Assembly (NCBI GenBank): GCA_029641185.1
Contig: JAPWGK010000012.1
Span: 1,240,001 to 1,304,000 of the forward strand
Direction: 5' to 3'
Origin: Pseudofabraea citricarpa
Taxonomy: Eukaryota > Ascomycota > Leotiomycetes > Helotiales > Dermateaceae
Length of the DNA stretch: 64,000 nucleotides
Shown here piece by piece: positions 1 to 9,660 of the stretch (within the stretch, counting starts at the first letter, position 1; each line of letters starts with the position of its first letter). Below the pieces are notes generated by a model. That model worked only from the letters and a program-made list of their open reading frames with translations, had not been told where the DNA came from and searched no databases. Made by a program: the position numbers and the translations under genes.

Positions 1-1
1 C

Positions 2-1499
2 CGAGCCTTTCCACGACATTTTAAAGGCAATTCAGTATGACGACCTCCTCCTGAAACCACTAGGTACATTGGCTTACTATAAATTATAGATCTATGCACA
101 CTTTCCATTTGTCATACCTGAAGAGAACCTTGCAATTCTCAAACCACTCGGCAGAGCCGACAAATATTCATGGGATAAGCCTAAACGAATCCCAGATATC
201 GTTGTTGCCAAGTCAGTCAGTGGATGCAAGAGGATCCTGGAAGACAAGGAAAATTTCAAAGTGATCTGGGGAGAACCGATCCAATTCATTACATCTCAAC
301 CGAACAAGCGATATGGGATTGATTTCGCACTCTCTGGGGACGGTGCAGCCAATACTGACTCTCGAAAGATGATAATCAAAGGCCTCTATCCTTCGCACTG
401 GAAATCAGAAATCAAGAAGTTCTACGAGCAAACAGCCACATTGTTACTTAAAAAGTATCGTTACAAAATCCCTGGTACCAATTCGTTCCAGATTGATATT
501 GTCCGCGATGTTGCAAACATAGTGAACGCCCGCTTTGCAGCATCGGTGTTCAGCCTTCCGATCAAGACCGAAGATTCACCACGCGGAATCTACGAAGAGC
601 ACGAGTTGTACCAAGTGCTTGTCATCCTATTTATCTGCATCTTCAGAAACGCAGACGTGGTAAAGTTTTTCCAGATTCGCGAGGCAGCAAAGTTACTTGG
701 CCAACAGCTTGGGGAGCTTGTCCTCTTGAACACCGAGGCAATTGCGGCGACTGGGTTCGTTGCTGATATCGTTGCGAAGCTACACCAGAGGACCCCTCTC
801 ACGGATTATGGCACGCATATGATCCAGAGGTTGCTGGCCAGTGGTAAGCCAGTAAAGGAGGTTGTATGGACACACTTGATGCCCACTATTGGTGCTGTCA
901 CAGCAAACCAAGCAGGGCTCTTTACTGAATCCTTTGACTACTACCTTGGCGATGGAAAGAAATACCTCCCAGAACTGTACGCGCTTGCGCACCAGGACAC
1001 GCCCGAGGCAGATGAGAGACTGCTGAAATATTTCATGGAAGGTTGCCGCCTCCGATCTACCACTGCTCTCTTCCGGGACTACATCCCATCGGAAGGTGCA
1101 CCTGATGTCGCCACCGTTGAGGACGGAAACGAAACGATTTCTATCCCAGCTGGCCACCGCGTGTTTACGAACTTCCCAGTAGCGCACCGTGACCCAAAGG
1201 TGTTCCCAGATCCGACCGAAGTCAAACTCGATCGTCCCATGGAATCATATCTCCCGTACGGATGGGGTCCTCATCAGTGTCTCGGAGAAGACGCAAGCAA
1301 GACTGCCATGACGGCAATGTTCAAGATCGTATTTGGATTGAAGAATCTGAGGAGGGCTCCGTGGGGCGGCTATGGGGAGAATTGGGGCGAGATCAAGAGA
1401 GTCCCTGGCCCTCTGAACTCGACTCTTTATATGACCCCTGATCAGAGCACATATTTTCCTTTTCCTACTACTCTGAAGGTCTGCTGGGACGAGGAGTAA
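2..1499 (+). CDS. Psi-producing oxygenase / linoleate diol synthase, C-terminal P450 part (5' end outside window)
   Basis: Partial gene; exons 2..34 and 90..1499, intron 35..89 (GTATGA..TAG) restores a continuous frame. Ppo/LDS proteins are fusions of an N-terminal haem-peroxidase-like fatty-acid dioxygenase and a C-terminal cytochrome P450 that isomerises the hydroperoxide into oxylipins controlling sporulation. Only the P450 half is visible. Family marks: FPRHFKGNSIYAHFPF at the start, FAASVFSLPIKTED, an ExxR-type EGCR (1038-1049) and the haem-ligand motif GPHQCLG with its cysteine at 1278-1280. The I-helix region (900-917) reads TANQAG; characterised diol synthases carry an Asn-Gln-x-Gln type motif there, so the last Gln is replaced by Gly. 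The C-terminus is complete (TAA at 1497). The dioxygenase half cannot be judged from this window. Confidence 0.93.
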
Positions 1500-1952
1500 G
1501 AGGGACGTGAAGTTGTTTATGGGAGGGGATAGTGATTGGGTATTGAATAGATTGGGTTAGACAAGTTTCTGCGAATAAATTCCAAGTTCTTTCGACACGA
1601 AAAGACACTTATTAAGATGTCGAACCGGATTTGATTACTGATCGAAATCGCTAACTGAAAACTGGCTTCTACAGCTTTTTCATTTTTAACATGTGTCACG
1701 ATGCACTTATCGCTTACATATTATTTACGGCCGCATAAAGTCAACCGACGAATATGATTTGAATGGCTCGGTTTAAAGCATGCCGAGCCGAACGAGCAAG
1801 CGGATTACTCTGCTCCTCCGAGTCTAAAGATGCCGATTAGTCAGATATACAAATCTACAGCTACCTATAAGATTGACCTATGCATTGTTGCATCTCTTCC
1901 CCACAACACAAGCCCAGACGACCCAAGCATTCTTCCCCACACAAGCTCAAAA
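1500..1952. other. Intergenic region
   Basis: 453 bp between the oxygenase stop and the esterase start. It should hold the 3' UTR of the first gene and the promoter of the second. An in-frame ATG at 1830 would extend the esterase by 41 residues, but the extension is low-complexity and I prefer the start at 1953. No other structure seen. Confidence 0.5.
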
Positions 1953-3168
1953 ATGGTGCGCAAAACCACACATACCTTCAGCTCTCCGTCGTCTCCCATC
2001 CCTCTAAACCTCGACATCTACCACCCTCTCCCGCGTGAAAATGACGGGCGAAAGATCCCGGCAGTGCTGTACTTCCATGGTGGTGGGCTCGTGGCTATGG
2101 ATCGAAGTCTCGTGCCTCGCCATATCGTGCAGTTATGTCTTCGGAGACGGTGGCCTTTGATCTCAGCTGATTATGAATTGCTCCCGCAATCGAACGGGGC
2201 GGATTTTGTGAGGAATGTCAAAGAGGCGTATGGGTTTGTGAGGGAGAATCTGAGAGGGATTCTCTATGGCGAGGAGGAGAAAGGGCTGTGGGAGGAGATT
2301 GTGGGTTGTGGTAGTAGTGCTGGTAAGTTTGTTTTTCTCTATCTGTTCGTTTCGTTCTTTTGTGTTTTTATGTATTCTGTAGAGAGGAGAACTGGTTGAT
2401 GAGAAGGACCGGCCAGGTGCATATATAACCTTCCTCGCGGCAAACCATCTCTCAACCCCTCCACTAGCAATCCTGACGTATTACGGTCCGGCATCATGCT
2501 CTCAGTCCTTCTTCCGAAGTTCCAGCATCATCACACCGCCACCGGTTACGGGCTCTGAAATCTCGCATCTGATCTCTTCCAGCGAGCGACACGTCGGCAA
2601 GACGCCTCGCTCGCTTGCTTTCAATCCCCAATCGATCCTGGATTCGGGAGAGCGGAACACGGAGTTCACGTATCTGGAACCGGAAGAAATCGATTGGCGC
2701 AAACATGAGACGGTCCTGTATGAATATTTCTTGCACGAGAATAGGTTTCCCGAGATGGTGGGTGGTGCAGATGTCCCGCTGGATGATGAGTCCTGGACCA
2801 GAGATGAGTTTCCTGACGCGGTCATTATTCATGGGACGAAGGACATCATCATCCCTTTTGCTCTCGGAGAGGAAGTTGCAAAGGCTATTGGTGAGTTTCC
2901 CATGTCCCCTTATGTTCTCTGACACTCTCTATCTGGCCTGGAGCTCTACTGCACATTTTATCTCGGCGCATCATTCGCGAGCAGAATTCTTGCACGTATA
3001 CTAATACAAAACTGTGGTGTGAGTGCAGGTGAAAAAGCAAAGTTCTTTGTCGTGCCAGGCGCTGAACATAGCTTCGATTCGGGATCTTTTCTGGGAGATC
3101 CTTCTCTGAAAATAGTTGAGGAGGCTTGGAGTGTGTTGGATGAGATTGTTGAAGCGAAGCTCGCCTAA
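1953..3168 (+). CDS. Alpha/beta-hydrolase fold-3 esterase/lipase
   Basis: Three exons: 1953..2322, 2387..2890, 3029..3168; 337 aa. Introns of 64 and 138 nt; the second has a perfect TACTAATAC branch site near 2996. Family features: oxyanion-hole HGGG (residues 42-45), nucleophile elbow GSSAG (Ser122), acid Asp277 in HGTKDIIIP, and His306 in PGAEHSFD. The complete Ser-Asp-His triad implies an active serine esterase of the hormone-sensitive-lipase-like class (PF07859). The substrate is unknown; such enzymes cut short-chain or aryl esters. The first intron splits the codon directly after the GSSAG elbow, so the prediction depends on using the 3'-most AG (2385-2386); the AG four bases upstream would give an early stop. 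No signal peptide, so probably cytosolic. It follows the oxygenase by 450 bp on the same strand, which does not prove co-function. Confidence 0.9.
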
Positions 3169-3753
3169 AAAGATGCTTTAAGAGGGATGCTTTCTAAGGG
3201 TCAACTAGAGTCCGGATATAGAAAACTATAATATACATTAGAGAATTATTCTATGTGGAATCTTCCTTGAGAATCACCCATGCTACAACGAACGTCGGTT
3301 ATATTATTTCTAAGTGAGAGTAACGAAATCCGGGCCCTAGTTTAATACTCTTTAGTATTAATAAACACTTAAGTAGCTTCTTATATATAGATAGTAACCA
3401 TATATATTAGTTATAAAAATAACTTACTTATAATATATTTATATATCTACCTACTTATAAAGTATATATATACTTATAAATATATATATATATATATACT
3501 TATAAAATATAAATATACTTATATACTTATAGTATACTTATATACTTATATTAAATATAATATAGTCACGTATTATTTTCCTTTAAATATAAGCGCCGAT
3601 ATTACTTTATAAATGTTATCTGGGTGGTGTTAAAGGCTATATAACTCAACTCTTTATATATATTCTCACAGCTGTAAGCGATAGTTCTAAAGCCGATTTA
3701 TTTCCCCCACCCGACAAGAGAGCTGCCTATAACACCGATCCATTCACGTATAA
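3169..3753. other. Intergenic, with a small AT-rich island
   Basis: Convergent intergenic region. About 3340-3600 is built of TATA-rich, near-tandem sequence (many copies of ATATACTTATA-like text) resembling the RIP-affected DNA at the right of the window, so it may be a short decayed repeat. No gene seen. Confidence 0.5.
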
Positions 3754-5748
3754 TCATATATTAAGTCCATGCTGCTTACGAGCTGATGAGATTAAGCGTA
3801 AGGTGTGAGCAAATGCATCTCTTCTGCTCCTTACTGTTTCGTCAGACATTATCTTCTTGGCTAATGGAGTATTGAGGGTGCGTTCGTATAAACTATTCAA
3901 AACTAGATTTGATCAGTTTGTAACTAATGAAAGGCAGTAATATAATAACTTACAATCTGAGCAGGATTTCAAACGATTCATGGCCATTTCTAGTGGCATT
4001 TTTGAGTCAACAAGAGCGATTGCCAGATATTCGGACGGCTTCGAATACCCTAAACCTCCATTTTCAGTTGTCCTGAACAGCCGTAATTTCATGATTTGGC
4101 CCCTAATACTGTGGTACATTTGTCTCTTCTGGCTATTGCCCGTATTACGCTTTAGCCAGTCATGAGTGTCGAATTTGAAAGCATCGGGATACTTCAAATC
4201 TAGGAAATTCTTGAAGTCTGTGGCCAAAGTCATGGAGTCTAAGCGATGAGAAAGAATTAGGGCAATATAACCCAATTCCCCTTCACTGAAATCCCTTGTT
4301 CTATGCGCAAGCTCCCTGATTTGGTAATGATAAGGCGTGTTGGGTCCAAGGTTGTCAGGTCCAGGAATCGATTCGAGATAAATGATAGCCCTACGATGGA
4401 CTATGTTGTAAAGACCTTTCTTTCCAATACTGCCTGTCATTTGACGCGGTTCTTCTACTTCCGCTGTAGAGCCAACGATTTCGTTACTCTTACGAGCATC
4501 AAATCCTATAGGGCGAAGCTGGTTCCATCGCTGTTCGTAGGGTACCAAGGGATCATCCCCCGCGCTAAATTTGATCCGATGTTCAGCCCAAAGGAGGTCA
4601 ATTTCCTCCAAAGATTCATAGACCGCTTCGGCAAGAGGTCCATATGTTCGCAATATCCTTGGAGGCTCTCCTTGTAAAATTTCCTCTATTTCGGAACTAG
4701 AATGCTCCGTTTGTACGAGTGCTTTCATAATCGATGCCTCATAGATTGTAACGTTCAAAATAGGCTTTTGATTTAAGTCTCCAAGTGCGTGTCTTATAGT
4801 CCAGCCGCCAGAGAAGCAAGAGGTTGAGAGAAATGACACGTTAGCGCTACGATATAGGCGTGTCTTAAAATCCGAAATATTAAGCAGTGGAGCATTTTCT
4901 GTCTCGGAATCACCACCAATAGAAATTCCGTAGGTCTCTGCTTCTCCGTGTCCAAATATCATAACAAGAAGTGGGATTTTGTCTCTTGCTGCAGCTTTAG
5001 ACTCTTCCTCAAGACGGGCAAGGAAGCATGACAGAAGTGCTTTTGGGTCCACAACCAGAATGTTGTTGGCTCGTTCGATTTCCGGGAGCATTTTGACGTC
5101 AAGAACTACCCGTCGGTTGGAAGGATCGCCATGTGTATATTCTTTGTATTTTTCAACGAGTGTTTTTGGCGATACACAGGTCATCCACGTTTGCTTCGAG
5201 GAGCGGATATTCGATGACCCGTATTCATTTTCTATAAACACCGATTAGTTTTGGATCTAATTTGAGTTATTTTTCAAAGCATCTGGTCTTTGAGAGGATA
5301 TATAGACTAAAAGACACCCGATACCTGGAAATTTTTCAAGAATTGAATACCTTTCGATTACCAAATGGCTTTTGGTAATTGAAAGATGCTCGATAACCAT
5401 AAAATATTCGGAAATCAAGCATCTTTCAATTACCAAATAGCTTTTAACAACTGAAAGTTTTTCAAAAACTAAACACTTTAAGATAACCAAATCGCTTCCA
5501 GTGATCAAAAAGCATCGATCAAGAAAAGGGCATTAAGCGGGTAAGGGTAAACCGGGGTATTTAGTATATAGGAAATCAAAATACATACGATCTTGAAGAA
5601 GATGATGGAACAGGTAGAAGTCGGAGTGAAACCACCCATCAGCAGACGGAGCAGAGCTGTCATTCCAATCATTTGGACCCGAAACGGCGAGAATTCGAGT
5701 ATACGGCTGGATATCTGGAGGGCAAAGAGTATTAAATTCAATACTCAT
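3754..5748 (-). CDS. Caspase-like (clan CD peptidase fold) protein
   Basis: Minus strand; exons 5748..5589, 5231..3954, 3902..3754; 528 aa. Start MSIEFNTLCPP is the first ATG in its frame and has A at -3. Intron 1 (357 nt, GTATGT..TATAG) is unusually long and filled with an 18-bp repeat; intron 2 (51 nt) has a GTAAGT donor. Ignoring intron 2 would end the protein 32 nt later at 3913; splicing adds a 49-residue basic, helical-looking tail, which I prefer. The N-terminal half has a beta-strand-His motif IFGHG (His148) and a strand-Cys motif STSCFSGG (Cys192), the His/Cys dyad layout of caspase/metacaspase-fold peptidases. The downstream half (about residues 280-528) has no recognised domain. 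Substrate unknown; a role in regulated proteolysis or cell death is inference only. Confidence 0.75.
5280..5515 (-). repeat. Degenerate 18-bp minisatellite array inside intron 1 (array 1)
   Basis: Read on the minus strand, the intron is a run of diverged 18-bp units such as GGTAATTGAAAGATGCTT and GGTAATCGAAAGGTATTC. They match the unit of array 2 but in the opposite orientation. Individual units differ at several positions, so this array is older or less homogenised than array 2. Confidence 0.8.
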
Positions 5749-5772
5749 CGTATCCCAGCTACTAAATAGGTT

Positions 5773-5980
5773 CTGGTAATCGAGAAGCTTATCGTGACTG
5801 AAAAGCTGGTGGTGGTTGAAAAGCTTGTGGTGATTGAAAAGCTTATAGTGGTCGAAAAGCTTCAGATGACTGAAAAGCTTGCGGTAGTTGAAAAGCTTAT
5901 AGTGGTCGAAAAGCTTCAGATGACTGAAAAGCTTGCGGTAGTTGAAAAGCTTCTGGTGGTTGAAAAGCTGGTGGTAATTA
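5773..5980 (+). repeat. 18-bp minisatellite array upstream of the caspase-like gene (array 2)
   Basis: About eleven units of the form AAAAGCTTRTGGTGGTTG; most contain an AAGCTT (HindIII) core. A 54-bp block of three units (5837..5890) is repeated identically at 5891..5944, showing recent expansion by three-unit steps. Because 18 is a multiple of three, every frame stays open, giving spurious hexapeptide-repeat ORFs on both strands (EKLVVV-like on +, KLFDHY-like on -). It lies just 5' of the caspase-like start codon, probably in its leader or promoter. Confidence 0.85.
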
Positions 5981-7572
5981 AAAGACAAATTTGAGTTAAG
6001 AATGGATAAAGGAAAGTCCTGGTATTTTAAGCAAATATAGGTAGCCACCAAGGTATTACCGAATACACTAAACGTATGGTTTAAACTAGTGTTTTCTATC
6101 AAAATATAAGTCTAGTAGCGCACTTATTTGTTACTAAATTATACTATAATAACTATTTAATCGTTTAATTAAACTTTACTCCTTTAAACCTTATTTGATA
6201 TCTTATTTGATATCTCTTAAACGGCTAAACTTATAATAGTTTATCCAATTGATATATTTATAATATATTACGAAAAGTTAGACTATATAAATACTAATAT
6301 TAATATATATCACGTGAAAAGCCCTAGCAAGACTTATACACTAATTATCCGCCACTAAAAAAACACTAAAGTTTTACTTAATAGGTAGAAACACGCGGCT
6401 ACCAAAGAACGGCTTCTTAGCGTGTGTATTATATTGAATATGAACAAATGTATTTCCACACACACTTGCAAGTATATTACTAGAACCATCTGCTCCACGT
6501 CACCAGTACATTTAAAATGAGTGCCTGCCTTCAAAGAATTCATAGTAAACAGCTCAATTGGTAGTTCAGTGCACAATAGGTTGAAGCCCGCGGGTTAAGG
6601 TTTCTAGCAATAAAATGAACTCAGTTGACCACGAGAACTCTGATTTCAAAGCTTTCTGGTTGCTAAATATGACCATGGCAAACTTTGGTGCTGGTTTGAA
6701 ACCACGAGAATGGCAATTAGTACTTTCTTCTATTCTGCCAAGAAATTCGGAATGCAGGATAGACTTCAGGAAGAGGTTCAAACGCAAGAGAGCAGATAAT
6801 CCGTCAATTCAGAACTCTCACAGGCTTATCTTAACAAATTTACGCGCCTGCAACCAAACTTGAGACATGGCACTTTCCTCGAGTCGTCCCCAGAGGCGGA
6901 GTCGAGATAGTAGTTCTCGTAGAGAATCATTGCTAAAAATAAATAAACCTTACCTACATAATCTCTATAAAGATGATCCCGGATACATTTTGAAGAGATG
7001 CGAGCTGTAATTTGAATACTCCGAAAAAGAGACAAGCAGGAAAGGCGAAAACGACCTTCTTTCCACGCCTTCGGGGGTTCATGATGGGCTGGAATAGGGA
7101 TATCGATGCATAAGCACTACCATGCTCAGTAGAAATCAGTTCCCAACCGCTTATAAAACTTGAAATCGAATAGAAAGAAAGTATAAGACGAGAATAGAGA
7201 TTGAATATCATCAATCCCCAAAGTAGATGATTTTGATATCATGGAGAGTCACGTGGACGGCCCCTTGTATCACAGAAACTGGCTATATACCAGCTCTGTT
7301 TTCACCTTGCTTCTTTTGATCAACATAGGTGGTTTACCGCACCAGTAATTAAGGCATCAGAACTTCGGATTTTCTCCAGAAGGTATGCCAAATAGGTAAT
7401 TGAGATTCAGACCGCTTAGTAATCGCATTCATCCCCTTCGTTCGGGAGCGAACCCGTATATCCCCGATTCGGAAACGTCACAGCGGATGTGCTCCGTCTT
7501 TACTATCTATCTCCAAGCTGTGACTGCGCACTGCAATTCTCCTCTTTACATCCTCCAACAATTATAATCACA
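5981..7572. other. Long intergenic region
   Basis: About 1.6 kb. 6105-6330 is AT-rich. CACGTG palindromes occur near 6311 and 7250. A small + strand ORF at 6615-6863 (82 codons) and a minus-strand ORF at 6954-7214 have no recognisable domain and no splice support, so I do not call them genes. Confidence 0.4.
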
Positions 7573-9116
7573 ATGACGAAACGACTCAGATCGCTCCCCA
7601 AATGTCTACTGAACCTGCCAATGGCATCACAGCCTATGCGACAGAGAAGACCTTTCTCCAAGTCCTCCGCGTCTCAAATCGATGGTGTTTATAGTGAACT
7701 GACAGCGATGCGGACTCAGACTCCGTTCATCGAGGCTTTCAAGAGACAACAAGAGCATAAGGATAAAACCTCAAAGTCGCCTGCAGCTCAAACAAAGATA
7801 GACAATTCGCCGAAAACCATGTCCCAGAGCTACCACAAAGTTGTACGTTTCACGTGACGACTCCCGCAAGTTTGCTTCTCTAACTTGAAGATAGATTCTT
7901 CCATTAGCAAGAGACCCTTGGCTCTTAGATTCGTATATAAACTCATCAGGTCATATTCGATTGGGAACGATCTTCATGGATCTTGACGCGTTGGCAGGTG
8001 TTATTAGTTTCAAGCACAGTGGTGACTCGGTGATGAATGTGACTGCGGCAGTGGATAGAATCACTCTTAAACACCCGCTAACCTCAATTTGCGATTTGGA
8101 ACTGAGTGGAAAGGTCACGTATGCTACTGGAAGAAGTAGTATGGAGCTTTCGCTGCAAGTTGCCAAGGCACCAGCCGAAGGAGAGACTGTGAAAGAGGAG
8201 GACATTCTGATGACTTGTGCATTCACCATGGTATGATATCTCTCTCTTTAGCTACTGATTTTATACTTACTATGATAAGGTATCTTTAGATCCGGTAACT
8301 AAAAAGGCTGTTTCAATAAGCCCTCTCACAATCGAGAATGCCGACGAGCAACGACTTTTCGATCATGGGCAAAAGAATTATGCAGCCAAGAAAGAGTTAG
8401 CAAAGTCTACATTGCGTAAAAACACTCCAAATGACGAAGAGTCGGATTTGATCCACGCTCTTTGGCTTCAACAACTGGATTATCATGGTCAGTCCCAATA
8501 ACAGCCGAACCCGGCTCATTTTGCATCAAGTCACTCACATTCTTTAGATCCAAATACTGCAACACGGACACCAGAAAATGCGTTGTATATGGATGCGACA
8601 AAGATTCAGTCTGTGCAAATTATGCAACCACAATATCGTAACCGGTCGAACTTCAATATCTTCGGTGGCTTCTTGCTTAGAACCACCTTTGAACTTGCCT
8701 TCACCTGTGCATCAGCAATCTCGCACACACGCCCAACTTTTATTGCCTTAGATCCCTCGACCTTCGAAAATCCTGTAACGGTTGGGAGTGTGTTGTATTT
8801 GACTGCCCAAGTCGTATATACCGATTCTTCTGTCGTCCCGTCAGGTGACCCCAAGGTATCCCCAGAAGGTAGCACGCGGATACAAATCCGAGTCGATTCA
8901 AAAATCAGAAATGTAGAACATGGCGAAACAAAACCGACAGGGCAATTCAATTACACTTTTGAGGTGAAGAAAGACATTAAGATCATCCCTAAGTCATACT
9001 CGCAGTACATGATGTACCTCGATGCGAGAAGGAGAGCACACAATGTCATCGCGAGTCTTGCATCCCATAGTACTGGAGTTGGATCTGAAAGTAGCACAGC
9101 CGGAGTCATGTCATGA
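7573..9116 (+). CDS. Mitochondrial acyl-CoA thioesterase, double-hotdog (ACOT9-like)
   Basis: Exons 7573..7842, 7895..8230, 8280..8487, 8548..9116; 460 aa; introns of 52, 49 and 60 nt, all GT..AG. Hydrolyses acyl-CoA esters to free acid and CoA. The first hotdog domain begins around HIRLGTIFMDLDALAG, the signature region of ACOT9-type enzymes. The second begins around NIFGGFLLRTTFELAF. About 60 N-terminal residues are rich in Arg, Ser and Lys without acidic residues (MTKRLRSLPK..), typical of a mitochondrial presequence. The chosen ATG has CACA before it; an in-frame ATG at 7489 would lengthen the presequence by 28 residues. It lies 544 bp upstream of the peptidase gene on the same strand. 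Confidence 0.88.
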
Positions 9117-9660
9117 ATGGCTGATATCAGCTTAGATTTTGTGTCTTGTTTTGTTATACCTGTACCACAATGTACCATTTGAAATCCTTGTTTAATTGCT
9201 TTTTCGTACTTTAATTGTCCTATCTCCTTGTCCCTGTTATCAGAGCCTAATCACTTACTGCAGAGCCACTCAAGACCGATTTCACAGCGCTGCATATACT
9301 AGTTTGATCTCTACATGCCGTGCAGTTCTTTTCCCGGCCTATATTATATGCGTACCTATCCAATTGCAGTTAAAAGGACTGGTTCTGAGAAATAGCATTA
9401 TTATATCCTAATTCGTGGCCAGCAAGACTCGCAGTCAAGTAGGCATATTAGAGGCCGTCTTGGCGTAAGCAGAGGAAAGTTCAAGCAATTCACGATCTGC
9501 ATGACGAATTATCTGCCCCATTGTTGACCGCATTAGGCAGGTCACCAGCCACAAGAAGAACCCCACATCATTCTCACGCGTTATACGGAGTATATTAACA
9601 ATGACATCTCGCACCTCAATCCAAAATATATCATATCAAAGCTTATAACAAGCATTCGAG
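9117..9660. other. Intergenic region
   Basis: 544 bp between the thioesterase and peptidase genes, same orientation. Nothing beyond presumed 3' UTR and promoter is visible. Confidence 0.5.

Noticed and set aside
5794..5994. Hexapeptide-repeat protein EKLVVV on the + strand
   Set aside because: It is an 18-bp minisatellite whose unit is a multiple of three, so all frames stay open; no flanking gene structure supports translation.
5749..6102. N-terminal extension of the caspase-like protein through the repeat array
   Set aside because: No ATG lies upstream of MSIEF in that frame, and the extension is only repeat translation.
6548..6605. tRNA-like text (AGCTCAATTGGTAG followed by a possible T-arm)
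   Set aside because: The D-arm phrase is convincing but no acceptor stem, anticodon stem or GTTCGA T-loop can be paired around it.
6615..6863. 82-codon + strand ORF
   Set aside because: Isolated, no recognisable motif; insufficient support for a gene.
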